Shown here: piece after piece, positions 1-8,341 of the stretch
How positions within the stretch are numbered: the stretch's first letter is position 1
Layout: the number at the start of each line of letters is the position of its first letter
From: Serratia fonticola
GTDB taxonomy: Bacteria; Pseudomonadota; Gammaproteobacteria; Enterobacterales; Enterobacteriaceae
Assembly: GCF_006715025.1 (NCBI RefSeq)
Contig: NZ_VFMK01000001.1
Location: 5,552,597-5,616,596 of the forward strand
Length of the DNA stretch: 64,000 nt
Direction: 5' to 3'
Translations under genes and position numbers: made by a program
Notes under the pieces: generated by a model
The model's database searches: none
Told to the model about the DNA's origin: nothing
What the model saw: only the letters and a program-made list of their open reading frames with translations

Positions 1-1047
1 CACCATCAAGGTCAGTACCAGAATGATCTCTTGTCCTATCGATAGCTCAATGCCGTACAGTTGGGCAATGAAGATCGCGGCAATACTCTGGTACAAGGTT
101 GAACCATCCAGATTGAATGAATAGCCGGTCGGAACCACGAAGCTGGTGATGGATTTTGGTGCACCATAGGCTTCCATTTTTTCGATAATACGCGGCAGTA
201 CGGTCTCTGAACTGGCCGTTGAGTACGCCAGGATCAGCTCTTCTTTCAAGATGCGGATCAACGTCCAGATACGCAGATTACACAGCCGAGCCACGGTGCC
301 CAACACCACCAGAGCAAAAAAGGCGATGGCAACGTAAACCAGCAGGACCAGCTTAGCCAGCGGCAGCAGTGAAGCAAAACCAAAATTGGCGACCGTTACC
401 GAGATCAAACCAAATACCCCAATAGGGGCGTAACGCATGATCATGTGGGTCACTTTGAACATGCTTTCTGAAACCGCCTTAAACACCTTCAACAGCGGTT
501 CCTTGGTTTCCTTTGGCAAGGAAGACAGCCCCAGACCAAACAGCACCGAGAAAAAGATGATGGGCAGCATGTCGCCTTTGGCCATCGAAGAGAACACGTT
601 AGATGGGATTAACGACAGGAGGGTGGCAACCAGGCTATGAGAACCGCTTTGCACCTGTTCGGTCGTTTTTTCATATTGTGATATATCAACCGCGGTCAGC
701 GCTGACATATCAATACCTTGCCCTGGTTGGAAAACATTAGCCAATGTCACACCAACGACAATGGCGATAGTGGTGATCACTTCGAAATAGATAATGGTTT
801 TTAATCCGATGCGACCCAGCTTTTTAGTATCCCCAACCCCCGCAATCCCGACGATCAACGTTGATATAACTATCGGAACCACAATCATTTTAATCAGGCG
901 AATAAAAATATCACCGGCTGGGCTCAATACATTATTGACCAACCATTCACGTGACTCAGTTTGATTATGTAATACTGCACCAAGAATAATACCCAATACC
1001 AACGCGATCAGGATTTGCCAAGCAAGGCTGACTTTTACACTCTTCAT
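1..1047 (-). CDS. gltP: Proton/glutamate-aspartate symporter GltP, 3' end outside window
   Basis: Inner-membrane dicarboxylate/amino acid:cation symporter (DAACS family) that takes up glutamate and aspartate with protons. The start MKSVKVSLAWQ lies at 1047 and the frame is open to the window edge, giving 349 residues; E. coli GltP has about 437, so about the last fifth is missing. Several hydrophobic segments are visible, and the family's serine-rich re-entrant loop AYSTASSETVLP falls near residues 270-285. It is divergent from acs across an 872-bp gap; in E. coli the nrf genes lie between these two. The motif and length agreement makes GltP the best call; another DAACS paralogue such as a DctA relative is less likely. 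Confidence 0.93.
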   Translation of the reverse strand, partial: MKSVKVSLAWQILIALVLGIILGAVLHNQTESREWLVNNVLSPAGDIFIRLIKMIVVPIVISTLIVGIAGVGDTKKLGRIGLKTIIYFEVITTIAIVVGVTLANVFQPGQGIDMSALTAVDISQYEKTTEQVQSGSHSLVATLLSLIPSNVFSSMAKGDMLPIIFFSVLFGLGLSSLPKETKEPLLKVFKAVSESMFKVTHMIMRYAPIGVFGLISVTVANFGFASLLPLAKLVLLVYVAIAFFALVVLGTVARLCNLRIWTLIRILKEELILAYSTASSETVLPRIIEKMEAYGAPKSITSFVVPTGYSFNLDGSTLYQSIAAIFIAQLYGIELSIGQEIILVLTLMV

Positions 1048-1919
1048 ACCCAAAATTCCTCAAAAACTCCCTCCCAAAGCATTTAACAAACCCTCGACTT
1101 CAGATGGAATACTTAATCATTTAATACGGGCTTATGGTAGTTGACCCTCATGCGTTTGCTTGCCCTTCATGCAACGCGATATAACTCTGTACCATTTGGA
1201 GACCGGTTTCTGCAAGCCTTGTTTCATCTTGCAGAGCGCCGTGTTGAACAGGTTAAAAAGCAAGAAAAAAAATAACGACAACATAATTACTTGTTCTTAA
1301 AAACATAATATTAGCAAAAGCCAAACAACGACACCGCAAGTTGAACAATTTTCAAACAGAAATAAAGTGCGTGATTTATCATTGAACTTGCATATTTAGT
1401 CGGCCCAAATGTTTTAATATTGTTAAGGAATGGTTTTTACAATGAAAATAGAAGCGTTTTATAAATACCCACACTCCGTACAAATTTAATACAATTAAAT
1501 ACATTAAATCTATGCTATTAATTTTTTCCATTTATTATTTTTATGGAATAACTCATACAAATAAATAATGGTATGTACTTAATTACCTCAATAATCATTT
1601 TGATTTAAAAACTAAAATAAAAGAGAGCAGTTTAAAAACTGCCTATATTTATACTGTTTTAACCTTCTCTACTCTACCGAACGATGCGGAGAGTTAACGC
1701 TTATTATTTTAGTTATCTAAAAAGTTTTTTAAGGGAAAGGCTCACTTTGGCCACCTATCACCGTCAACCAAACAGATACACAACGCAATTACGGCAGTAA
1801 CTATTACAAATCAATATCTTCGTTGCGTGATCTGCCGCCCAAAAAAGAAACAAAAAATCACGGCAAACTATACTTAACCATCAGTTGACATATCATTAAC
1901 AATTCTAAGGAGAAAAACC
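1048..1919. other. gltP-acs divergent regulatory region
   Basis: 872 bp of AT-rich sequence without a credible gene. It must hold the promoters of both gltP and acs. Visible structure includes a 7-bp inverted repeat (1210-1216 and 1228-1234) and a short palindrome GCAGTTT-AA-AAACTGC at 1627-1642. E. coli acs is controlled by CRP, IHF and Fis sites; no convincing full CRP consensus was found here by eye. The acs ribosome binding site AAGGAGA precedes the ATG at 1920. Confidence 0.6.
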
Positions 1920-3878
1920 ATGAGCCAACTGCATAAACACACCATTCCTTCTGCAATTGCAGATCGTGCCCTGATTAATCCGGCGCAATATCAACAGTAT
2001 TATCAACAATCTGTGCAAGACCCAGCGGCATTCTGGGGCGAGCAGGGCAAGATCCTCGATTGGATCAAACCTTATACCGTGGTCAAGAACACCTCTTTCG
2101 ACCCTGGCCATATCAGCATCCGTTGGTTTGAAGACGGTACGCTTAATCTGTCCGCCAACTGCCTGGATCGCCACTTGGCCGAGCGTGGCGAGCAAACCGC
2201 TATCATCTGGGAAGGCGACGACCCAACCCAATCGAAGAAAGTCACCTACAAACAGCTGCACCATGATGTCTGCCAGTTCGCCAACGTGCTGAAAAAGCTT
2301 GGCGTGAAGAAAGGGGATGTCGTGGCTATCTATATGCCTATGGTACCTGAAGCCGCCGTCGCGATGTTGGCGTGTGCCCGTATTGGTGCCGTGCATTCGG
2401 TTATCTTTGGTGGCTTCTCTCCAGAAGCCGTTGCTGGCCGCATTATCGATTCCAACTCAAAACTGGTTATCACTGCCGATGAAGGGCTGCGTGCTGGCCG
2501 TGCTGTACCACTTAAAAAGAACGTCGATGATGCGCTAAAGAACCCAGGGGTGAAAAGCGTCAACAATGTGGTGGTATTCCAACGCACCGGCAAACCAGGC
2601 TACTGGCAGGAAGGACGTGATCTCTGGTGGCATGAACTGACCGAGGGTGTTTCTGCCGACTGCCCGCCAGAAGAGATGAACGCAGAGGATCCTCTGTTCA
2701 TCCTGTACACCTCCGGCTCAACCGGCAAGCCTAAAGGTGTGTTGCACACTACCGGCGGCTATCTGGTTTACGCCGCGCTAACCTTTAAATATGTCTTCGA
2801 TTACCACGAGGGGGACGTTTATTGGTGTACCGCCGATGTCGGTTGGGTAACCGGCCACAGCTATCTGTTATATGGCCCGTTAGCCTGTGGCGCCATCACA
2901 CTGATGTTTGAAGGCGTACCTAACTACCCTGGCGTCAACCGTCTGTCACAGGTGGTAGATAAGCATCAGGTCAATATTCTGTATACCGCCCCCACCGCCA
3001 TCCGTGCCCTGATGGCTGAAGGCGACAAAGCTATCGAAGGTACCCAGCGCGACTCGTTGCGGATCATGGGCTCAGTGGGCGAGCCTATCAATCCGGAAGC
3101 CTGGGAATGGTATTACAACAAGATTGGGAATGGTAAATGCCCTATCGTCGACACCTGGTGGCAAACCGAAACCGGTGGTTTCATGATCACGCCACTGCCA
3201 GGTGCCACTGAGTTGAAAGCCGGCTCTGCCACACGCCCATTCTTTGGTGTACAACCTGCGTTGGTCGATAATATGGGAACACCACAGGAAGGCGCCTGTG
3301 AAGGAAATCTGGTGATCACCGACTCCTGGCCGGGTCAGGCTCGCACCCTGTTCGGTGACCATGAACGCTTTGAACAAACCTATTTCTCGACCTTTAAAGG
3401 TATGTACTTCAGCGGTGATGGCGCACGCCGTGACGAGGATGGCTATTACTGGATCACCGGTCGTGTCGATGACGTGCTGAACGTCTCTGGTCACCGTCTG
3501 GGCACCGCTGAAATTGAATCCGCTCTGGTTGCCCATCCAAAAATTGCCGAAGCCGCCGTAGTGGGCATCCCGCATAACATCAAAGGGCAGGCTATTTATG
3601 CCTACATCACGCTGAATCATGGAGAAGAACCGACGCCTGAACTTTATGCCGAAGTCCGTAACTGGGTACGTAAGGAAATCGGGCCGATTGCTACGCCAGA
3701 TGTCCTTCATTGGACCGACTCGTTACCGAAAACGCGCTCTGGCAAGATCATGCGGCGTATTCTGCGCAAAATTGCCGCCGGTGATACCAGCAACCTGGGG
3801 GATACCTCAACGCTGGCGGATCCGGCTGTAGTCGACAAGCTGTTGGAAGAAAAACAATCAATGAAAGTTCCATCCTAA
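1920..3878 (+). CDS. acs: Acetyl-CoA synthetase
   Basis: Converts acetate, ATP and CoA to acetyl-CoA through acetyl-AMP, the high-affinity route of acetate assimilation in the cytoplasm. The 652 residues equal the usual Acs length. The N-terminal Acs domain is followed by the AMP-binding motif YTSGSTGKPKG near residue 262. The C-terminal domain carries PKTRSGKIMRR near residue 605, whose lysine (about 609) is the catalytic residue that is reversibly acetylated in this family. A strong AAGGAGA site supports the start MSQLHKHTIP. It leads an apparent operon with yjcH and actP, so acetate uptake and activation are co-expressed, as in E. coli. Confidence 0.98.
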   Translation: MSQLHKHTIPSAIADRALINPAQYQQYYQQSVQDPAAFWGEQGKILDWIKPYTVVKNTSFDPGHISIRWFEDGTLNLSANCLDRHLAERGEQTAIIWEGDDPTQSKKVTYKQLHHDVCQFANVLKKLGVKKGDVVAIYMPMVPEAAVAMLACARIGAVHSVIFGGFSPEAVAGRIIDSNSKLVITADEGLRAGRAVPLKKNVDDALKNPGVKSVNNVVVFQRTGKPGYWQEGRDLWWHELTEGVSADCPPEEMNAEDPLFILYTSGSTGKPKGVLHTTGGYLVYAALTFKYVFDYHEGDVYWCTADVGWVTGHSYLLYGPLACGAITLMFEGVPNYPGVNRLSQVVDKHQVNILYTAPTAIRALMAEGDKAIEGTQRDSLRIMGSVGEPINPEAWEWYYNKIGNGKCPIVDTWWQTETGGFMITPLPGATELKAGSATRPFFGVQPALVDNMGTPQEGACEGNLVITDSWPGQARTLFGDHERFEQTYFSTFKGMYFSGDGARRDEDGYYWITGRVDDVLNVSGHRLGTAEIESALVAHPKIAEAAVVGIPHNIKGQAIYAYITLNHGEEPTPELYAEVRNWVRKEIGPIATPDVLHWTDSLPKTRSGKIMRRILRKIAAGDTSNLGDTSTLADPAVVDKLLEEKQSMKVPS

Positions 3879-3892
3879 TTTGCGTCGCTTCT

Positions 3893-4031
3893 GGCCGTTC
3901 ACCTGCAACCCGCAGATGAACGGCCGGTATACCTGACAGTTTTCAAATGCAGTAACACTTATCCCAGACATTTCGGCTGGGCAGGCTAAAGGCGGCCTAC
4001 AGAGCACCAATTTGAAAACTGTAAAGGGTAT
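3893..4031. repeat. Palindromic element in the acs-yjcH gap
   Basis: Two nested structures fill the gap. The first is a 14-bp hairpin (one mismatch) at 3893-3925, directly after the acs stop and with no T-run. The second is a 106-bp stretch, 3926-4031, whose ends are imperfect inverted repeats including a perfect 13-bp core, ACAGTTTTCAAAT at 3936-3948 and its complement at 4010-4022. The shape suggests a small interspersed palindromic (MITE- or ERIC-like) element, but it matches no family I can name. It could fold in the mRNA and separate acs from yjcH-actP expression. Confidence 0.5.
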
Positions 4032-4071
4032 CGCGCGGCGTACTCGTTCAATACCTACTGGAGAAAATCGG

Positions 4072-4383
4072 ATGAATGACGACATTTATCAAGGGATTGA
4101 AGAAAACCCGCGCTTCAAGGAGTTGGTGCGAAAACGCAGCCGTTTTGCCTGGCTCCTTTCACTGATTACATTGGCATTGTACGTCGGTTTTATCTTTTTA
4201 ATTGCCTTCGATCCTCACTGGCTAGGCACACCGATTTCGCCAGGATCAACCATTACCCGCGGGATCCCGGTCGGCGTAGGACTGATCGTGATCTCCTTCG
4301 TGTTAACCGGTATCTACGTTTATCGTGCCAACGGCGAGTTCGATCGCCTGAATGCTGAAATCCTGCGTGAGGTGAAACAATGA
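4072..4383 (+). CDS. yjcH: DUF485 inner-membrane protein YjcH
   Basis: Small membrane protein of 103 residues, almost the same length as E. coli YjcH (104). Two hydrophobic segments lie at about residues 24-46 (LLSLITLALYVGFIFLIAF) and 63-83 (VGVGLIVISFVLTGIYVY), the DUF485 arrangement. The start ATGAATGACGAC at 4072 follows GGAG at a suitable distance; an upstream in-frame start at 4012 falls inside the palindromic element and lacks a site. The gene always accompanies actP in enterics. Its role is unproven; an accessory function for the acetate permease is the usual inference. Its end overlaps actP by 4 bp (ATGA). Confidence 0.93.
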   Translation: MNDDIYQGIEENPRFKELVRKRSRFAWLLSLITLALYVGFIFLIAFDPHWLGTPISPGSTITRGIPVGVGLIVISFVLTGIYVYRANGEFDRLNAEILREVKQ

Positions 4384-6032
4384 AACGCTTGCTTTCAACA
4401 ACTGCTCTTCTGGCCTTACCGGGCCTGAGCCATGCCGACGCCATCGGCGGTACCGTACAGCGTCAACCACTGAACATGCAGGCCATCATCATGTTCGTCC
4501 TGTTCGTAGGCGCTACCCTGTATATCACCTACTGGGCGTCCAAACGTACCCGATCTCGTGGGGATTATTACACGGCAGGTGGCCGTATTACCGGGCTGCA
4601 AAACGGTCTGGCTATCGCCGGTGACTTTATGTCTGCGGCGTCCTTCCTCGGCATCTCGGCTTTGGTCTACACCTCCGGCTATGACGGTCTGATTTATTCC
4701 ATTGGTTTCCTGATCGGTTGGCCCATCATTTTGTTCCTGATTGCCGAACGGTTACGTAACCTTGGGCGCTACACCTTTGCCGATGTGGCTTCGTACCGGC
4801 TGAAACAAAAACCTATCCGTAGCCTTTCCGCCTGTGGCTCACTGGTGGTGGTCGCGCTATATCTGATCGCCCAGATGGTGGGAGCAGGCAAGCTGATCCA
4901 ATTGCTCTTTGGCCTCAATTACCACGTTGCCGTGGTGTTGGTGGGTATCTTGATGGTGATGTACGTGCTGTTCGGCGGCATGTTGGCAACCACCTGGGTG
5001 CAAATCATTAAAGCTGTACTACTGTTGGCCGGGGCCAGTTTCATGGCGCTGATGGTGATGAAATCGGTCAATTTTGATTTCAATACCCTGTTTGCCGAAG
5101 CGGTGAAAGTCCATCCTAAGGGCATTGCCATTATGAGCCCTGGGGGCTTGGTTTCCGACCCGATATCCGCACTCTCGTTAGGATTGGCATTGATGTTTGG
5201 TACTGCAGGTTTACCGCATATCCTGATGCGTTTCTTTACCGTGAGTGATGCCAAAGAAGCCCGCAAAAGCGTATTCTATGCCACCGGTTTTATTGGCTAC
5301 TTCTATATCCTGACCTTTATTATCGGTTTTGGTGCCATCCTGCTCGTCAGTGCTAACCCGGCATTCAAAGATGCCAGTGGAGCGCTGCTGGGGGGAACCA
5401 ATATGGCGGCGGTGCATCTGGCTAATGCTGTGGGGGGCAACTTCTTCCTCGGCTTTATCTCTGCCGTGGCCTTTGCCACCATTCTGGCGGTGGTCGCTGG
5501 GCTAACCTTGGCTGGCGCCTCTGCGGTCTCTCACGATCTGTATGCCTGCGTGATCAAGGACGGTAAAGCGACCGAACGTGATGAGCTCAAGGTGTCTAAA
5601 ATTACCGTGGTATTGCTTGGAGTGGTGGCCATCGCACTCGGTATCCTGTTTGAGAAACAGAATATCGCCTTTATGGTGGGGTTGGCCTTCTCTATTGCAG
5701 CTAGCTGTAACTTCCCGATTATCATTCTTTCCATGTATTGGTCACGCCTGACAACCCGAGGAGCGATGATCGGAGGATGGCTAGGCCTGTTAACGGCGGT
5801 GATACTGATGATCCTGGGCCCAACCATCTGGGTTCAAATCCTCGGTCACGCCAAGCCTATTTATCCTTATGAATACCCAGCGCTATTCTCTATGCTGGTT
5901 GCCTTTATTGGTACCTGGTTCTTCTCTGTTACCGACAATTCCCTCGTCGGGCAGCAAGAACGTGTGAAATTCCGCACTCAGTTCGTACGTTCACAAACGG
6001 GTCTGGGAATTTCGCAGAGCAGCGCACACTAA
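4380..6032 (+). CDS. actP: Cation/acetate symporter ActP
   Basis: Sodium:solute symporter family permease for acetate and other short carboxylates in the inner membrane. It has 550 residues against 549 in E. coli. An N-terminal signal-like segment (MKRLLSTTALLALPGLSHA) is followed by about thirteen hydrophobic helices, with the SSS-family segment RSRGDYYTAGGRITG near residue 58. The start overlaps the yjcH stop, which suggests translational coupling. A hairpin terminator follows at 6044, so acs-yjcH-actP forms one unit that provides scavenging uptake and activation of acetate. Confidence 0.97.
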   Translation: MKRLLSTTALLALPGLSHADAIGGTVQRQPLNMQAIIMFVLFVGATLYITYWASKRTRSRGDYYTAGGRITGLQNGLAIAGDFMSAASFLGISALVYTSGYDGLIYSIGFLIGWPIILFLIAERLRNLGRYTFADVASYRLKQKPIRSLSACGSLVVVALYLIAQMVGAGKLIQLLFGLNYHVAVVLVGILMVMYVLFGGMLATTWVQIIKAVLLLAGASFMALMVMKSVNFDFNTLFAEAVKVHPKGIAIMSPGGLVSDPISALSLGLALMFGTAGLPHILMRFFTVSDAKEARKSVFYATGFIGYFYILTFIIGFGAILLVSANPAFKDASGALLGGTNMAAVHLANAVGGNFFLGFISAVAFATILAVVAGLTLAGASAVSHDLYACVIKDGKATERDELKVSKITVVLLGVVAIALGILFEKQNIAFMVGLAFSIAASCNFPIIILSMYWSRLTTRGAMIGGWLGLLTAVILMILGPTIWVQILGHAKPIYPYEYPALFSMLVAFIGTWFFSVTDNSLVGQQERVKFRTQFVRSQTGLGISQSSAH

Positions 6033-6043
6033 GATAATCACTT

Positions 6044-6068
6044 GGGCTGAACCTGGTTCAGCCCTTCT
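6044..6068 (+). terminator. Terminator of the acs-yjcH-actP operon
   Basis: A perfect 10-bp stem GGGCTGAACC-T-GGTTCAGCCC at 6044-6064, followed by TTCT, directly after the actP stop. Confidence 0.75.
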
Positions 6069-6168
6069 CAACACGACATACAGAACGTCGACGAGACAAT
6101 ATGAGAAGGAGACACGAGCCAGATTAACCGGCGTTAACACACGACAGATGCCGAGGCGATGTACATCT

Positions 6169-6333
6169 TCATACCATCGCTTTGCATTTTCTGAGCCGTT
6201 TACGGATCCAGATATATTTTTCAATATTCTGGGTATAGCGCGAGGCTCTTAGCCAAAAACTGATTGCCTGAAGATATTCACCGTTACACTCAGAGTTCGA
6301 TGCCAAGTCTATGTATACTTCGTCTTTTTCCAT
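6169..6333 (-). CDS. Small ANR-like regulatory protein (putative)
   Basis: A 54-residue protein starting MEKDEVYIDL at 6333, preceded by AGGGTGA. An upstream in-frame ATG at 6357 is less well placed. The pattern of one Ala/Ser face, Gly-x-Tyr, a central Trp (ISFWLRAS), a second Trp (YIWIRKR) and a terminal Cys (RKCK) follows the layout I know for ANR (AggR-activated regulator) family proteins. These are small negative regulators of AraC-type or other virulence activators, often located beside fimbrial operons. It lies upstream of the fimbrial cluster on the opposite strand. The family call is from memory of the pattern, so it is moderate. Confidence 0.55.
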   Translation of the reverse strand: MEKDEVYIDLASNSECNGEYLQAISFWLRASRYTQNIEKYIWIRKRLRKCKAMV

Positions 6334-7145
6334 ATTCACCCTGCGTATTATTAACAATCAACACGCTTGTACCCTGCTGATTACCGCATTATCTCTTGAT
6401 TCATTTCACACGATTCATATCGCACCGTTTATGAACTGTCTTGATAAAAAGGAACGACATAGTGGACAGAAAACCCTCAAAAATATTAGCAGGGTTATTT
6501 TTTTATTTGAATAAAAATAACCTCAAAACACACCTGCGAGATATCTGTTCGCAACTCATCATTTCCCGACATTTAATGTCGGGAAATGTCAGCATAAATA
6601 ATTAGTTACACAACCATCTCAAGACAGTTAGCGTCGCAAGCCCAATAAAATATATTATAAAACATAGCATTATGCAGAAAAAACTTGAAAAATAAGTGAT
6701 GAAAATTAACCACAGGATAGGAAATCGGCTTTATCCCTCCGTTAAAAAAAGGGAAAATGATACACAAATATAGATTAAAAAATTAACTTGTGTCTTTGGT
6801 GTTAATTTTTTATTGCGGCATATTAATATTGCTGTTAATTTACATCAAAAGCTCGTCCTGTAGCATTCATTTTTTATATATGCACAGTGATTTATATCGT
6901 GAGTAAGTCAGCGACGAGAACACCGCATATTCATTTCTAAGTAGATAACTATAAATATCGTAATAACCTATAAATTATAATAGTACTTTCCTAATTATCC
7001 TCTTTAAGTAAAATCACTGCGTCGATTGGCTTTTAGCCTTTACATATACTCGACAACCATCATGTTGAACATGACTTAATGATATAACGTCTATGTAAAA
7101 ACTACATTTGATGGCGTTTTTTAAATTAAAGGAAATTAGCTAAAA
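6334..7145. promoter_or_regulatory. Fimbrial upstream regulatory region with several palindromes
   Basis: 812 bp, very AT-rich, without a credible gene on the plus strand. Three inverted repeats stand out: a perfect 27-bp palindrome at 6561-6587 (13-bp arms, ATTTCCCGACATT); an 11-bp inverted repeat, AAAAAATTAAC at 6777-6787 with its complement at 6801-6811; and CATGTTGAACATG at 7061-7073, upstream of the pilin start. A possible -10 TATACT at 7045-7050 has no good -35. No GATC occurs between 6334 and 7145, so a pap-type Dam switch is not supported. No recombinase gene is visible. Confidence 0.5.
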
Positions 7146-7703
7146 ATGAAATTTGATAAAATTGCTGCAGCAGTCTTTCTGAGTTTGGGGATGGCAACTT
7201 CAGGTGCTTATGCAGCAGACACTCAGGGAAGCGGGACTGTTACCTTCACCGGTAACATCATCGATGCTCCTTGCTCAATTAACCCTTCATCCGCAAAACA
7301 AACGGTAGAACTCGGCAGCATCGCAAGTGCCGCACTGGCGAAAGAAGGGAAATCAAACTCTCGCGAATTTACCATTGAGTTGGAAAACTGCAGCCTGGCG
7401 GACAATTCATCAGAAGAAGAAACTCGTGCGGCTGATGCTAAATCTGTCACAGTGACTTTCGGGGGCCAAACGGCTACAGGTACCGATCTGCTGGGTATTA
7501 CTGGTACTGCTTCCGGTGCAGGTGTCGGTATTATTGACGCCTCGGGTAAACAAGTGGTCATTGGTCAGGCCAGCGCCGCACAAACATTGCTGGAAAACGA
7601 CAACACCATGGTGTTCTCCGCTTACCTTCAAGGCTTGAAAAGTGCCACTATCGTGCCTGGTGACTTTACTTCCATCGCTAACTTTACGCTCGATTACCAG
7701 TAA
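7146..7703 (+). CDS. Major fimbrial subunit (type 1 pilin-like)
   Basis: A pilin of 185 residues exported to the periplasm and polymerised by donor-strand exchange into the fimbrial rod. Signal peptide MKFDKIAAAVFLSLGMATSG..AYA is cleaved near residue 24. The mature part opens with the donor strand region (QGSGTVTFTGNIIDAPCSI), has the pilin disulfide cysteines (APCSI and LENCSL) and ends with a penultimate Tyr, TLDYQ, as chaperone-recognised pilins do. Its first place in the cluster and the hairpin after it, which would favour excess of this subunit, fit a major pilin. An AAGGAAAT site lies just upstream. Confidence 0.92.
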   Translation: MKFDKIAAAVFLSLGMATSGAYAADTQGSGTVTFTGNIIDAPCSINPSSAKQTVELGSIASAALAKEGKSNSREFTIELENCSLADNSSEEETRAADAKSVTVTFGGQTATGTDLLGITGTASGAGVGIIDASGKQVVIGQASAAQTLLENDNTMVFSAYLQGLKSATIVPGDFTSIANFTLDYQ

Positions 7704-7712
7704 TCATCATTA

Positions 7713-7741
7713 CCCCATTCAGGAAAACCTGAATGGGGTTT
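7713..7741 (+). terminator. Partial terminator/attenuator after the major pilin
   Basis: A perfect 11-bp stem, CCCCATTCAGG at 7713-7723 and its complement at 7728-7738 with loop AAAA, followed by only three T. It sits between the first and second pilin genes and could limit read-through into the downstream assembly genes. Confidence 0.65.
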
Positions 7742-7753
7742 CAGGTAGACCGT

Positions 7754-8281
7754 ATGCGCAAATTTTTCGTTATTATCTCATTTATGTTATTTAGCATAAA
7801 AGGGAGCTGTTTTTCAGGCGGTGGCAAGGTCTCGATGAATGGCACAATTGTCGAATCTGCATGCACAATATCTACTAATGATTTATGGCAGGAAGTTGAT
7901 TTTGGTGAAGTCCCCCTGAGTAAGGTTGTAGAAAATGGTGAGGCTACTGCCACCATGAAAGCCATGATTATTCATCTGGTAAACTGCAATCTGGAAAAAA
8001 ACAAGGGCGGAAGTTGGAATAATGTCAGTATTACATTTGATGGTGATACTGATAGTCATCGTCCTGATATGTTTGCCATGCGTGGTAAAGGCCGAGGGAT
8101 CGGAGTCGAAATTACAGACGCCAACGGGAATGTGGCCGTTCCGGGGAAAGTGATGCCTTCACTTCCTTTGCAGGAGGAGAATACCAACTTGGATTTTACT
8201 ATTCATCTTAAGAGAAATAACGACACTCTGAAAGCAGGAAGCCTTTCATCATATATCCGGTTCATGGTTGCTTATCAATAG
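7754..8281 (+). CDS. Fimbrial subunit (minor pilin)
   Basis: A chaperone-usher pilin of 175 residues. The start MRKFFVIISFML at 7754 is preferred because an earlier in-frame ATG at 7733 lies inside the hairpin stem. Signal peptide MRKFFVIISFMLFSIKGSCF is followed by the N-terminal extension (GGKVSMNGTIVESACTI). Two cysteines match the pilin disulfide (ESACTI and LVNCNL) and the end FMVAYQ has the penultimate Tyr. It resembles the preceding pilin in layout but is divergent. It could be a rod terminator or minor shaft subunit; which one cannot be told from sequence alone. Confidence 0.88.
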   Translation: MRKFFVIISFMLFSIKGSCFSGGGKVSMNGTIVESACTISTNDLWQEVDFGEVPLSKVVENGEATATMKAMIIHLVNCNLEKNKGGSWNNVSITFDGDTDSHRPDMFAMRGKGRGIGVEITDANGNVAVPGKVMPSLPLQEENTNLDFTIHLKRNNDTLKAGSLSSYIRFMVAYQ

Positions 8282-8341
8282 CCAATACTATTGACCCATT
8301 TTTCGCTATGCATTGTGAATATAAGATGATGGATCTCTTTA

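Noticed and set aside
1364..1390. CRP-like site upstream of acs
   Set aside because: Only one half (GTGCGTGA) resembles the consensus; the other half is poor.
6311..6514. 67-codon plus-strand frame overlapping the ANR-like gene
   Set aside because: Low-complexity composition, no ribosome site, and antisense to a better candidate.
6334..7145. fimS-type invertible promoter
   Set aside because: No long inverted repeats flanking a promoter-sized segment and no FimB/FimE-like recombinase gene in the window.
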